64,000 nucleotides of DNA from PALSA-1353 sp036267155 (lineage in GTDB: Bacteria > Planctomycetota > Phycisphaerae > Tepidisphaerales > Tepidisphaeraceae). Positions 41,947 to 50,249 of the stretch are shown piece after piece. The DNA is taken from contig DATAWP010000043.1 in NCBI GenBank assembly GCA_036267155.1, positions 1-64,000 of the forward strand, read 5' to 3'. Numbering within the stretch: the stretch's first letter is position 1; each line of letters starts with the position of its first letter. Under the pieces are notes generated by a model that was not told the origin of the DNA, made no database searches, and worked only from the letters and a program-made list of their open reading frames with translations. The translations under genes were made by a program, and so were the position numbers.

Positions 41947-43017
41947 CTATTTCGGCTCCTGCTGGCTCAGGCAGTGGATGGCCCCCAATCCCCAGATCAA
42001 TTCAACACAGTCGATTCCGATGACTTTGCGTCCCGGCAGATGGTCCTGGAGAATCCTCAGGGCTTTTCGATCGTTATGCCGGTCGCGATAGGTGGGAACC
42101 AGCAAGGCTCCGTTGACGAAATAGAAATTGACATACGTCGCGGGCAGTCGTTGGCCATCGTATTCGACAAGGCCGGGCATGGGGATTTCAATGATTTCAA
42201 ACGGCCGACCGTCTTGATCCGTCAGTTTTTGCAGTTGCCGCCGAGCATCCCGAAGAACGCGATCATTCTCATCCTTGGGGTCGTCTTCCACGCCGATCAC
42301 GATCTTGGTTGGGCTGATGAATCGGGCGAGGTCGTCGATGTGGCCGTCGGTGTCGTCGCCGGTGATTCCGCCAGTGAGCCAGCAGACCTTTTTCTGGCCG
42401 TAATAGTCTTTGAGGTATTTCTCAATTCCGGATTTATTCTGCTTCGGATTGCGATTTTTGTTGAGCAGGCAATCGGTGGTGGTCAAAATGGTTCCCGCTC
42501 CGTTGAAATCGACCGCGCCGCCTTCCATGATAATGCCGGGATAAAACACCGGCAAACCGAGTTCCTCGGCTACGCGCGTCGGCACCGCGTCATCGTCATC
42601 ATACGGGGGGTATTTTCCGCCCCAGGCGTTGAATGCCCAATCGACGATCGCTTTGCTTCGCCGGGCGCCGCGGCCCGTCCGGACGACAAACGCCGGCCCA
42701 TGGTCCCGGCACCAGCTTTCGTTCGTCTTGATGTGATGGAAGAAAATGTTCCGCAAACCGCAGCCATGCTCGGCTAATTGTTGTTTGACGATCCGCTCGT
42801 AGTTTCCGTTGGGCACATTGATATGCACCTTTTCGCGCGGCGTAATTTGGCGAAATATGCGGGCGAGACTCTCTGGAACGGTGTGATACTTGTCGGGAAA
42901 TGAAATCCCCTCCGGCCGCGGCCAACTGAACCACGTTCCCGCGTGCGCGGCCCATTCCGGCGGAAAAGTATAGCCCAGCGAGGCCGGGGTCTGATTCAGG
43001 GTTTTGACCTTGGCCAT
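41947..43017 (-). CDS. aguA: agmatine deiminase
   Basis: The 356-residue guanidino-group-modifying enzyme converts agmatine to N-carbamoylputrescine. Visible marks are PPEWAAHAGTWFSWPRPEG, ESWCRDHGPAFVV, the substrate segment IMEGGAVDFNGAGTILTTTDCLLN, GDDTDGHIDDLARF and the C-terminal GLGAIHCLSQQEP, where the cysteine is the catalytic nucleophile. It is the last gene of a five-gene minus-strand operon and ends 47 bases from the end of pdaD. Confidence 0.95.
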   Translation of the reverse strand: MAKVKTLNQTPASLGYTFPPEWAAHAGTWFSWPRPEGISFPDKYHTVPESLARIFRQITPREKVHINVPNGNYERIVKQQLAEHGCGLRNIFFHHIKTNESWCRDHGPAFVVRTGRGARRSKAIVDWAFNAWGGKYPPYDDDDAVPTRVAEELGLPVFYPGIIMEGGAVDFNGAGTILTTTDCLLNKNRNPKQNKSGIEKYLKDYYGQKKVCWLTGGITGDDTDGHIDDLARFISPTKIVIGVEDDPKDENDRVLRDARRQLQKLTDQDGRPFEIIEIPMPGLVEYDGQRLPATYVNFYFVNGALLVPTYRDRHNDRKALRILQDHLPGRKVIGIDCVELIWGLGAIHCLSQQEPK

Positions 43018-43022
43018 TGCGT

Positions 43023-43283
43023 TTACGACGCTTTTCTTCGCCGCTGTCCGCCCCTGCCGCCTCGAAGCTGTTCGATGCGGATGACCTCTTCAAAAGCGAA
43101 AGTCAAGTAGCCTTTGGCCCGGTGAGTCTTGAGATTTGCACCTTTCAGCACCAACATGTCATCCCTCATCACATGTGTCGCTTCGCGAAACGGGATGCTG
43201 ACGATCTTGCCATTTTTGAGGTGCAGACGCAGTGGAACGAACGGATCCCGCGCCAACTCCGCCTTTATTTCATCCTTTGACAT
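43023..43283 (-). CDS. small PF-x-P family protein, copy 2
   Basis: The product has 86 residues. After a helix (MSKDEIKAELA) comes DPFVPLRLHLKNGKIVSI, the short FREATHVMRDDMLVLKGAN, and EEVIRIEQL near the end, then a basic glycine/arginine tail that other copies lack. It is one of two adjacent paralogues between aguB and aguA, ending five bases before the aguA start, so it is part of that operon. Role unknown. Confidence 0.8.
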   Translation of the reverse strand: MSKDEIKAELARDPFVPLRLHLKNGKIVSIPFREATHVMRDDMLVLKGANLKTHRAKGYLTFAFEEVIRIEQLRGGRGGQRRRKAS

Positions 43284-43315
43284 GATTGTTGGCCTCCGTT
43301 GTTTGGTGTTGTAGG

Positions 43316-43546
43316 TTAATGGGCGCGCCCAAGCAGTTCCAGTCTTTCGATGTTCCGAAGCGACAAAAGGTTGTATCCGCCTTCCTCGTCGCGGTCTATC
43401 GGAGGATCCAGAAGCAGCACGGAATTTTGAAGGATCCAAGCGTTTGTCGTGATCCTCACGTCCATGGTTTTGCCGCTTACCAAGTGTATTCGGAACGGAA
43501 TGAAAGGGGAACGTTCGAGTTCGGAGCGGATATCCTCGCTGGTCAT
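43316..43546 (-). CDS. small PF-x-P family protein, copy 3
   Basis: The product has 76 residues from the ATG at 43546, preceded by an AGGAGAGAGG ribosome site. It reads MTSEDIRSELERSPFIPFRIHL in two overlapping segments, then a hairpin VSGKTMDVRITTNA, SVLLLDPPIDRDEEGG and NLLSLRNIERLELL. Its start codon overlaps the aguB stop by four bases (ATGA), so translation is coupled. Clearly a paralogue of copy 2 beside it. Confidence 0.82.
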   Translation of the reverse strand: MTSEDIRSELERSPFIPFRIHLVSGKTMDVRITTNAWILQNSVLLLDPPIDRDEEGGYNLLSLRNIERLELLGRAH

Positions 43547-44502
43547 TTCCCTCTCTCCTTCTTTCGCTCTGGCCGCGCATCCACGAACCGCCGGGTCAAA
43601 TCCCCATACGCGTCGATTCGCCGATCGCGCAGGAACGGCCAATGCGTCCGGCTGAATTCCACCTTTTCCAGATCGCAGTCGGCGATCAAAACCTCTTGCC
43701 TGTTACTCGAAGCCTTCTTGACGATCTGGCCATTGGGCGCGGCGATGAACGATTGGCCCCAGAATTCGATCCCATCGGGATTCACGGGTTTGCCGTTGGG
43801 TCCGAAAACTTTTTCCAAACCGATGCGATTGGGAGCACAGACATAACATCCGTTGGCCACGGCGTGGCTGCGCTGGATCAGCTCCCAGCTTTCGTGTTGA
43901 GCATGGCCGTACTCGGCCTTCTCACGCGGATGCCAGCCGATGGCGGTGGGATAAAAGAGAATCTGCGCACCTTGCAGGGCGGTGAGGCGAGCGCCCTCGG
44001 GGAACCATTGATCCCAGCAAATGAGGACGCCGATCTTGGCGTACTTCGTTTGCCAGGCGCGAAAACCGGTATCGCCGGGCGTGAAATAGAATTTCTCGTA
44101 ATACAGCGGGTCGTCCGGAATGTGCATCTTGCGATAGATGCCAAGAATCGAGCCGTCGGCATCAATGACGGCGGCGGTGTTGTGATAAAGCCCATCTGCC
44201 CGCTTTTCGAAAAGCGACGCGATGATGACAATGCGGAACTTTTTAGCCAGCTTGCCGAGGGCATCGGTGCTTGGTCCGGGAATCTTTTCCGCGAGCTTGA
44301 AAAACCGATGGTCCTCGATCTGGCAAAAGTATTGCGAGCGAAACAATTCCTGCGTGCAGATGATTTTTGCCCCGGACTTGGCGGCACGCTCGATCAGCCG
44401 AAGCTGATTTTTCAGGTTCAAGGCCGGCTCAGGCCCGCACGCCATCTGTGTGAGCGCAACGGAAATGACGCTCTTGGCTGAATGTTTCCGGTTGATCTTC
44501 AT
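43543..44502 (-). CDS. aguB: N-carbamoylputrescine amidase
   Basis: This 319-residue nitrilase-family enzyme hydrolyses N-carbamoylputrescine to putrescine. The catalytic triad is Glu52 (CTQELF), Lys125 (YRKMHIPDD) and Cys162 (LICWDQW). The segments RSQYFCQIEDHRFF, YYEKFYFTPGD, GWHPREKAEYGHAQHESWELIQRSHA and EFWGQSFIAAPNGQ closely follow plant and bacterial AguB. It overlaps a small paralogue at its 3' end and lies nine bases after holA. Confidence 0.95.
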   Translation of the reverse strand: MKINRKHSAKSVISVALTQMACGPEPALNLKNQLRLIERAAKSGAKIICTQELFRSQYFCQIEDHRFFKLAEKIPGPSTDALGKLAKKFRIVIIASLFEKRADGLYHNTAAVIDADGSILGIYRKMHIPDDPLYYEKFYFTPGDTGFRAWQTKYAKIGVLICWDQWFPEGARLTALQGAQILFYPTAIGWHPREKAEYGHAQHESWELIQRSHAVANGCYVCAPNRIGLEKVFGPNGKPVNPDGIEFWGQSFIAAPNGQIVKKASSNRQEVLIADCDLEKVEFSRTHWPFLRDRRIDAYGDLTRRFVDARPERKKERGK

Positions 44503-44511
44503 GATGGTGGG

Positions 44512-45483
44512 CTACGTTCGCAATTGTCGCCGGTTCAAATCCGTCGCCAACGACAGCAAGAATCTCTCGACATTCTCCGCCGCGTCGCCGACGCCGGTCT
44601 TGGTTTGGAAATCGATCTCGGCCAACAGGTCGACGGCGCGCTTTCGGCCACGCTCGCCCAGCAATCTTACGGTGTCCACGAATTTCTGCTGCATCTCGCG
44701 CGGCCAGATGCGCAGGGCTTGGCCGATCGTGAAGGCGTTTTGCCCGTCGCTGAACATCGCCAGCGCCTTGCGGACATTTTCCAGCCAGATACATAGCCAG
44801 GTGACAGCGCGGAACTCGGCGGAAGAATCGCTCTGCACAAGCTGACGCCAGCGTCGGACGGCCTCGGCCGGATTGCCGCCGGCCAGGGCGTTCGTCAAAT
44901 CCCACATCTCGCGCTCGCGCTGGAACGCCACGCTTTGGCTGATCTCATCCGGACCGATGCGGGAGGACTCAGATGCCAGGGCCAGCTTGGCCAGTTCATT
45001 GTCGATTCTTCCCAGATCGGCCCCGATGAAATCGGTGAGCAATTCGGCCGCGTCGGGGGAAACCGTGAGTCGATGAGAGGCCTTGGCTCGCTGGATGACC
45101 CAACTCTTGAGATCCTTGGGCGGTTGGCAGGGAATGACCTGGCCGCTTTTCGTAATCGCCTTATAAATCCGCTGATTCGAAGGCAGGGAACTGAAGCGCA
45201 AGACCAGCGTCGCGCTATCCGATGGCTGGGCGACGTAATCTTCCAGTTGTTCGCGAAAGCGCGAAACAAATTCGTCGGCGTTGCGCACAGCCACAACCTT
45301 CGCGCTGCCGAACATCGCGAAGCTGCGAAGCTCGTCCAGCACGTCGGCCAGCGCCGCGGTTTCGCCGTCGGCGTCGATGCGCTGAACATCGCTGGGCAAC
45401 TGCGCGACGATCTCGTGCAGCGCTTCTTGCTGAAGCAGTGCATCGGGACCCACCAGAGCGTAGACGGGCTTGGGCATCGGCAC
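44512..45483 (-). CDS. holA: DNA polymerase III subunit delta
   Basis: The 323-residue delta subunit of the clamp loader opens the sliding clamp. It has VYALVGPDALLQQEALHEIV at the start, the FAMFGSAKVVAVRNADEF strand, TLVLRFSSLPSNQRIYKAI, then the helical domains with ELLTDFIGADLGRIDNELAKLAL and REMWDLTNALAGGNPAEAVRRW. The family lacks a functional Walker A, as here. A second Met lies two codons in and may be the true start. It heads the operon with aguB and aguA, an unusual pairing. Confidence 0.87.
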   Translation of the reverse strand: MPMPKPVYALVGPDALLQQEALHEIVAQLPSDVQRIDADGETAALADVLDELRSFAMFGSAKVVAVRNADEFVSRFREQLEDYVAQPSDSATLVLRFSSLPSNQRIYKAITKSGQVIPCQPPKDLKSWVIQRAKASHRLTVSPDAAELLTDFIGADLGRIDNELAKLALASESSRIGPDEISQSVAFQREREMWDLTNALAGGNPAEAVRRWRQLVQSDSSAEFRAVTWLCIWLENVRKALAMFSDGQNAFTIGQALRIWPREMQQKFVDTVRLLGERGRKRAVDLLAEIDFQTKTGVGDAAENVERFLLSLATDLNRRQLRT

Positions 45484-45520
45484 GGTTTTTACGCCGCGGG
45501 TAAGGGGGAGTCAACGCCCG

Positions 45521-46774
45521 TCATTTTTGCCCGTATAAAAACGTCAAAAAGTTACCAACGCGCTGCTGCCAGGCGGATTCGTTATGCGCGGCGCCGTCGA
45601 TGATCGTAGCGCTGTAATCCGTTCCTTTCTTCAGGCCGGCGGAATCAAATTGCTGTACGAGCGCGTTGAAATCCGGGACTTCCGTCGTGCCGGGGTATTC
45701 GGGGCCGCCGTTGGTGCCCATGTCCACGTAAAACCTCATGCCTTTCATCCACGCGTCGTCTTTCCATGTATCCAGCAGATCATGTTGCGAATCGCGCAGC
45801 CAGGGATCGAGCACCGCGACGCCGCCGAATACGTCGGGGTGATCGTGGGCGATGGCCAACGTGATCAACCCGCCCATGGACGAGCCGGCCAGCGCGGTGT
45901 GATCGCGGTCCGGGATCGTACGATATGTTCGGTCGATCATCGGCTTGAGTTCATCAACGATGAATCTGCCGTAAAGCGCCCCGCGGCCCGCGGCACCGGT
46001 GGGCGTTTTGTCAAACGGGGTGAATTCCGCCGTGCGATCGGGCGTGTTGTAAATGCCGACGATGATGACCGGCTGAATCTTTTTTTGGGTAATGAGGGCC
46101 TGCGCGGTTTCGTCCACACGCCACTCGACTCCCGCAAATGCGGTTGAGCTGTCGAACAGATTCTGACCATCCTGCATGTAAAGCACGGGATATCGCCGAA
46201 TTTTATTTGATTCGTAATTGGGCGGCAGGTAGACGATGATCGTGCGGGTGTTGCCGAGCAGTTGCGACTCGAATTTTTGGTGGAGGCGGAAGTTGCCGGT
46301 CAGAGTGATTTTTCCCGGGATCGATTTGCCGCCGTCAACCCATGTGAGCACGGACGAGTTAACCACTTTGCCCGGTTCCGCGGTGAAGGCGTGGTCGGGG
46401 ATTTCAGTGCCGCCGGCTCCTCGCTCGACGGTGCCCCACGTTCCGCGCGTGACCTTGAACGTGTGATGAATGCCGGTGAGAAGGTTCACGGTGACCCTAT
46501 AACGGCCATCGGATTCCTGATGAAGCGGCACGCCGGCCGCGTCCCAACTTCCCAGTTCCGAAGAATCACCGGACAAAAAGAGTGTTTGATCTTTCGGCGT
46601 ATCCGACGGGACCGAAATGATGAACTGCACCGGAGCCACCGTTTGGCTTTTGACCCACTGAACGTACGCTTCGGCCGAAGCCCGGCTTTGGTGGACGCTG
46701 TTCAGCAGCCAACCTCCAATGCCCGCCAGCGCACCCACCAAAATAACAAAAAATGTAATCAGCGGCTTTTTCAT
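45521..46774 (-). CDS. secreted esterase, enterochelin-esterase-like, with starch-binding-like domain
   Basis: The 417-residue protein has an N-terminal signal anchor (about 5-24), a beta domain at 47-150 resembling carbohydrate-binding modules of the CBM20 type (SGDSSELGSWDAAGVPL, GIHHTFKVTRGTWG), and an alpha/beta-hydrolase domain from about 170. There the nucleophile is in LAGSSMGGLITLA, an acid in FYVDMGTNG and the histidine in IDGAAHNESAW, as in Esterase_D enzymes. It likely acts outside the cytoplasm on a sugar ester or siderophore. Confidence 0.88.
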   Translation of the reverse strand: MKKPLITFFVILVGALAGIGGWLLNSVHQSRASAEAYVQWVKSQTVAPVQFIISVPSDTPKDQTLFLSGDSSELGSWDAAGVPLHQESDGRYRVTVNLLTGIHHTFKVTRGTWGTVERGAGGTEIPDHAFTAEPGKVVNSSVLTWVDGGKSIPGKITLTGNFRLHQKFESQLLGNTRTIIVYLPPNYESNKIRRYPVLYMQDGQNLFDSSTAFAGVEWRVDETAQALITQKKIQPVIIVGIYNTPDRTAEFTPFDKTPTGAAGRGALYGRFIVDELKPMIDRTYRTIPDRDHTALAGSSMGGLITLAIAHDHPDVFGGVAVLDPWLRDSQHDLLDTWKDDAWMKGMRFYVDMGTNGGPEYPGTTEVPDFNALVQQFDSAGLKKGTDYSATIIDGAAHNESAWQQRVGNFLTFLYGQK

Positions 46775-47013
46775 GGCGTTGCCTCCGAACCGGGTTCAAC
46801 TGAAGGACGAGCCGGACGGGCCTCGACGCAATCCGCACGAGACATATTCTAATCACACCCCAACATTTTTGCCCGTACAAGGGTGCTCTTCCAATGACGA
46901 GCCAGGGCCGAGCACTTGACAGCGGCCTTTCGTTGTAGAAGAAATGCATTACACTCAGGGTTCCTGAGTCCCGAATGGGGATGCTCAGGAGCCGGTTTCG
47001 GACGGGAGAGCGC

Positions 47014-47763
47014 ATGTCAAATCCATATTCCTCCTTCTGCGAGGACTTCTACGTCAACGTGCGGCTGGGCTCGCAGTTGAATCTTCCTCACCAGCGCGAA
47101 ACCCTGCTTCATTTCTTCGAGCGGATTCAAAAGGAATTTCCCTCGATGACGCGGTTTCGCAAGTCGGAAAACGGCGAATTCAATCTCGAAGAGGACCGCT
47201 CCAACCAGAATTACCGCTGGGTGACTCTCGAGTCTCGCCGCCTCAGCGCCGGGCACGTGAACCCGGAGAAAGTCGATGATGCCCTGAAGCTTCATCGCCT
47301 TCTGCTGGGACTGGCGCCGTATCACCTCGGCGTCAGCCCCGTTGAGATCGATTACCTGGATGTGCTGTTCGGGTTCGATCTTTGCTTCAGTGGAAATCAC
47401 GATGAAATCATTGCGGAGAGTTTGCTGACCGATTCTCCGCTGAATTGTCTGTCGGAGGAGTCCGGAGCCAAGGCGGTGGACGTGCAGCCTTCCGTAACGG
47501 TTGCGCTGAGCGAGGATTGCCGGCTCCAGGCCCGCATCGACATCGTGACCCGCACCAACAGTTATCAGGTCCGGACCGGCGATTATTCCGACGACGTGAT
47601 CAGCGTCTACCTGATCCTCCGGCGATATTGGGGTGATCGGCCGCAAACTCCGATGGAAAAGCTGCTTCTGGACATGACCGACCGAGCTGTGCATCTGTGC
47701 GACCGGCATATTTTGCCGAAGGTGGTCCGGCCCATCTCCAGCGCGATCGCGTCCCGGTCGTGA
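47014..47763 (+). CDS. conserved-looking hypothetical protein
   Basis: The 249-residue product starts MSNPYSSFCEDFYVNVRLGSQL, after GGGAGAG. It is soluble, with alternating strand and helix, a conserved-looking FNLEEDRSNQNYRWVTLESRRL and PYHLGVSPVEIDYLDVLFGFDLCFSGNHDEII. No motif or family is recognised; a lack of any close relatives outside planctomycetes is my guess, not shown. The gap upstream (46775-47013) lies between divergent genes. A partner is not apparent. Confidence 0.72.
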   Translation: MSNPYSSFCEDFYVNVRLGSQLNLPHQRETLLHFFERIQKEFPSMTRFRKSENGEFNLEEDRSNQNYRWVTLESRRLSAGHVNPEKVDDALKLHRLLLGLAPYHLGVSPVEIDYLDVLFGFDLCFSGNHDEIIAESLLTDSPLNCLSEESGAKAVDVQPSVTVALSEDCRLQARIDIVTRTNSYQVRTGDYSDDVISVYLILRRYWGDRPQTPMEKLLLDMTDRAVHLCDRHILPKVVRPISSAIASRS

Positions 47764-47821
47764 GTAAAAACCGGAAATCCATGTTTGGCATCGAAACCGG
47801 GAGTCGGTAAGATCAACTTCA

Positions 47822-48019
47822 ATGGCTAGCGGGTCCCGGGAGGCTATGGATAGGGAGGCGGTAGGTCATATCGATCGCCTTTTGATCGAGATGGCGGTAG
47901 ATCGGCAGGAATTAATCGCGGCTGGCCGGCAAAACAGCGAAATGCAAAAGGGCCTTGCGGATGTTGCCGAAGTCGTCAACAGACTTCAACAACTGCGTCA
48001 AATGCTGAAGTCTTGTTGA
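47822..48019 (+). CDS. possible short coiled-coil protein
   Basis: The frame gives 65 residues, highly charged and helical (EAVGHIDRLLIEMAVDRQEL, EVVNRLQQLRQML) with heptad-like hydrophobics, ending in a single Cys. There is no clear ribosome site and no known family, so it could be a chance frame. Its composition is like a short coiled coil, and it stands just upstream of a membrane protein on the same strand. Confidence 0.4.
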   Translation: MASGSREAMDREAVGHIDRLLIEMAVDRQELIAAGRQNSEMQKGLADVAEVVNRLQQLRQMLKSC

Positions 48020-48062
48020 AAATTGCCTTCTGGCGGCGGGGATGTCGGGCGAGGGATCGATT

Positions 48063-48734
48063 ATGGCGGAAGATACAGAAGCGCTCGCAGCGGCACCTGC
48101 TATGGCGGCGATCGTCGTCGCCAAGCCGGGGCGGTATTACCGCGTCGCCCGATATCTGATGACCCTTCTGTTGATGACATACGGGGCCTGGTCGATTTAC
48201 GACGGTTTCGTGAGTTGGCCGCATTGGGCCGACACGCATCCCGCCGAAAAGCCCAAGACCGCCACGGATATCATGCTCAACAAGGTGCTGGGCGTGATTC
48301 TCCCGCCGGGCGGCCTGTTCATTCTGATTTGGGCGTTGTACAGCTCGCGCGGCCAATATCGGCTGGAGAACGGCATACTTCACGTGCCGGGGTCTCCACC
48401 GGTCCCCCTTGAAAAAATTCATTCCGTCAATCGCGAAGCCTGGGACCGCAAGGGAATCGCATACGTGGAATACGATTTAAGTGATCCGCCCCAGCGCGGC
48501 AGTTACGGCCAATCCACCAAAGCCGCCCGCGGCAGCTTCAAGATCGACGACTTCGTCTACGAGCGTGAGCCGACCGACCAGATTTTCAAGGCGATCGAGG
48601 ATTCGCTGCTGAAGGGCCACGAAGTCAAGCCGCCGGTGACTCCGCCGGTGGCGGCAATTCCACCGCGACCTGCGCGTTCGTTGAGCGAAGCGAAAGGCGC
48701 GGTTGGAAAAGTCCGGGATCAGAAATCCGAATGA
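48063..48734 (+). CDS. membrane protein of unknown function with C-terminal repeat-derived tail
   Basis: The protein has 223 residues from the ATG at 48063, preceded by GAGGG; an earlier in-frame ATG at 48042 is possible. Hydrophobic segments near residues 31-50 and 75-96 predict two membrane helices, and the part from about 100 resembles a PH-like beta domain (YRLENGILHV, VPLEKIHSVNREAWDRKGIAYVEYDL). The C-terminal end KVRDQKSE falls in an intergenic-type repeat (ATCAGAAATCCGAATGAG). Function not known. Confidence 0.72.
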   Translation: MAEDTEALAAAPAMAAIVVAKPGRYYRVARYLMTLLLMTYGAWSIYDGFVSWPHWADTHPAEKPKTATDIMLNKVLGVILPPGGLFILIWALYSSRGQYRLENGILHVPGSPPVPLEKIHSVNREAWDRKGIAYVEYDLSDPPQRGSYGQSTKAARGSFKIDDFVYEREPTDQIFKAIEDSLLKGHEVKPPVTPPVAAIPPRPARSLSEAKGAVGKVRDQKSE

Positions 48735-48811
48735 GTGCAAACCAACAAGCCCCACGTTCAAGTTGGCTTTTTACTTTTCACTTGCGCTTGCCGCTTGTAC
48801 TTTCTGGGTAC

Positions 48812-49057
48812 TTACCGATCGTGAGCCTGTCGAACGCGGATTTCGGATTTTCCGTTCTCCGTTAAAATGTCGGTAGCCTTCGGCTTCAGAACCGTTGGCC
48901 CCGTCACCTGAACGGTATCCAGATCAGTCGCCCCGTCGCCCGCGGCTAGATTCGTCACGTCCGCGTCAGTGACCGTCATCACCACCGCGCCTGAAGCACT
49001 CTTTCCGAAGTTCGCTGCAAGCAGCCCAAAATCCACGCTGTTGAGGTACTCTTCCAA
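48812..49057 (-). pseudogene. remnant of a dockerin-like C-terminus
   Basis: The minus-strand frame begins EEYLNSVDFGLLAANFGKSASG. That segment resembles the end of dockerin-like domains frequent in planctomycete surface proteins (D-F-x-x-L-A-A-N-F). The remaining 60 residues (VVMTVTDADVTNLAAGD) look like ordinary translated noise or a fused fragment, and there is no signal peptide or long domain upstream. It is best read as a degraded end of a larger secreted protein. Confidence 0.45.
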
Positions 49058-49276
49058 CTCCCTTTTCCTTTCATGTTCCTTTCCGGGATTGTATGGAGGC
49101 GAAGTGACTAATTAGTTTACGCGCGCAGCCGTTAATCAGCGAACGCTAACAAAATCCCGAAACGTGTAACAAAATGTAACCTTGCGCGACGCGGGCTGCC
49201 CCTCTTTCGCTTCATGCCTTCCGTCCAAAGTGTCCAGTTTTGTGCAGTTTTGTTCAGTGGGGATCGACCGCTCGCT
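49058..49276. other. gap with nothing recognised
   Basis: The 219-base gap is AT-richer than the surrounding genes. It contains several TGT(C/G)CAGTTTTGT-like short repeats near 49228-49258. No gene, RNA or promoter could be supported. Confidence 0.4.
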
Positions 49277-49828
49277 TCAACCCTGGTCCATCTTGATGAC
49301 CCCGCGCTGACGCTTCACCGCGATCACGCGATCCTTCAGCATGTCATAAATCGGCCGCGGATCGGGAATGCCGAAAAGGTCCAGCTTCGGCAGGGAGTCG
49401 TCGTGGGCCAGGACCGTGATCGAGCCGACGTTCAGGATGCGCTCGAATAGGGATTGATGGAAATGCAGGTCTTCGACGTGCCATAGCTCCATCGTATCGA
49501 TATTTTTCGCGAGCAAACCGCGCTCGAAATCAATACGGTAACTGGTGATTCGGTAGCGAATGCTCTTGGCGAAAAGCATTGGCAGCCATGGAACGGCCAA
49601 TCCGACCACAATGATGCCGACCACGAGCCACCACGGGCCGACGCGCTTATGAATCAGAAGTCCCGCAATGACGAGCAGGACCAAACCGATCAAGCCATAT
49701 ACGCATAGTTTCCCAGTGTGGGCCCGAACGGGGGGTGAACCCTCGAAATAAGTTACCTCGGTATCACCGGGCGCGGCATGCGAGTTGACCCACTTTGCTG
49801 CCGAGGGATTGGGGCTTGGAGTGGTCAC
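49277..49828 (-). CDS. bacterial PH-domain membrane protein (DUF304 type)
   Basis: From a GTG at 49828 the product has 183 residues; that GTG overlaps the stop of the gene upstream as GTGA, which decides the start over an earlier in-frame ATG. Two membrane helices near residues 40-56 and 62-85 precede a bPH2-like domain: SIRYRITSYRIDFERGLLAKNIDTMELWHVEDLHFHQSLFERILNVGSITVLAHD. Such proteins are thought to bind lipids or partners at the membrane. Cotranscribed with the EVE-domain gene. Confidence 0.82.
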   Translation of the reverse strand: MTTPSPNPSAAKWVNSHAAPGDTEVTYFEGSPPVRAHTGKLCVYGLIGLVLLVIAGLLIHKRVGPWWLVVGIIVVGLAVPWLPMLFAKSIRYRITSYRIDFERGLLAKNIDTMELWHVEDLHFHQSLFERILNVGSITVLAHDDSLPKLDLFGIPDPRPIYDMLKDRVIAVKRQRGVIKMDQG

Positions 49829-50241
49829 GGCTTTTCCTCGGAGGAGAGTTGTTCGATCCGTTCCCACATTTTTTCCGGGACGGGCACGACGCTTAATCGG
49901 CCGATCCGCAGAAAAATCCAGCCGGCGAATGTGGGGTCCGCTTTGATGTCGGAAAGGCTGACGCCGTGGGGCAACTTTCGTTTGAGCTTGAGATCGACGA
50001 CGGCCAGGCGATCGTCGTCTTCCTTTGGATCGGGGTGTGGATCGGAAATGATTTCCGCGACGCCGATGGCGGTGCGCTGGTCGCCGGTGTGATAGATCAG
50101 GGCCAGGTCGCCCTTTTTCATGCTGCGAATGTTTTTCAACGCCAGCGCGTTGGAGACGCCGTCCCAGACCGTTCGTTTATCGCGGACCAGATCCTCCCAC
50201 GAATAACAAGTGGGTTCGGTTTTCAGCAGCCATTTTGCCAT
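49825..50241 (-). CDS. EVE-domain protein
   Basis: The 138-residue protein is a single EVE (PUA-related) domain: MAKWLLKTEPTCYSWEDLVRD, VWDGVSNALALKNIRSMKKGDLALIYHTG and VPEKMWERIEQL match the family of human THYN1 and bacterial homologues, which bind modified bases or RNA. Its exact job in bacteria is unclear. It lies eight bases after the YlbF-like gene and overlaps the PH-domain gene, so all three are probably one operon. Confidence 0.92.
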   Translation of the reverse strand: MAKWLLKTEPTCYSWEDLVRDKRTVWDGVSNALALKNIRSMKKGDLALIYHTGDQRTAIGVAEIISDPHPDPKEDDDRLAVVDLKLKRKLPHGVSLSDIKADPTFAGWIFLRIGRLSVVPVPEKMWERIEQLSSEEKP

Positions 50242-50249
50242 GGGTTTCT

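Noticed and set aside
49201..49260. Short TGTCCAGTTTTGTGCAGTTTTGTTCAGT repeats as an iteron or origin
   Set aside because: Only three imperfect units, no DnaA boxes or replication gene nearby.
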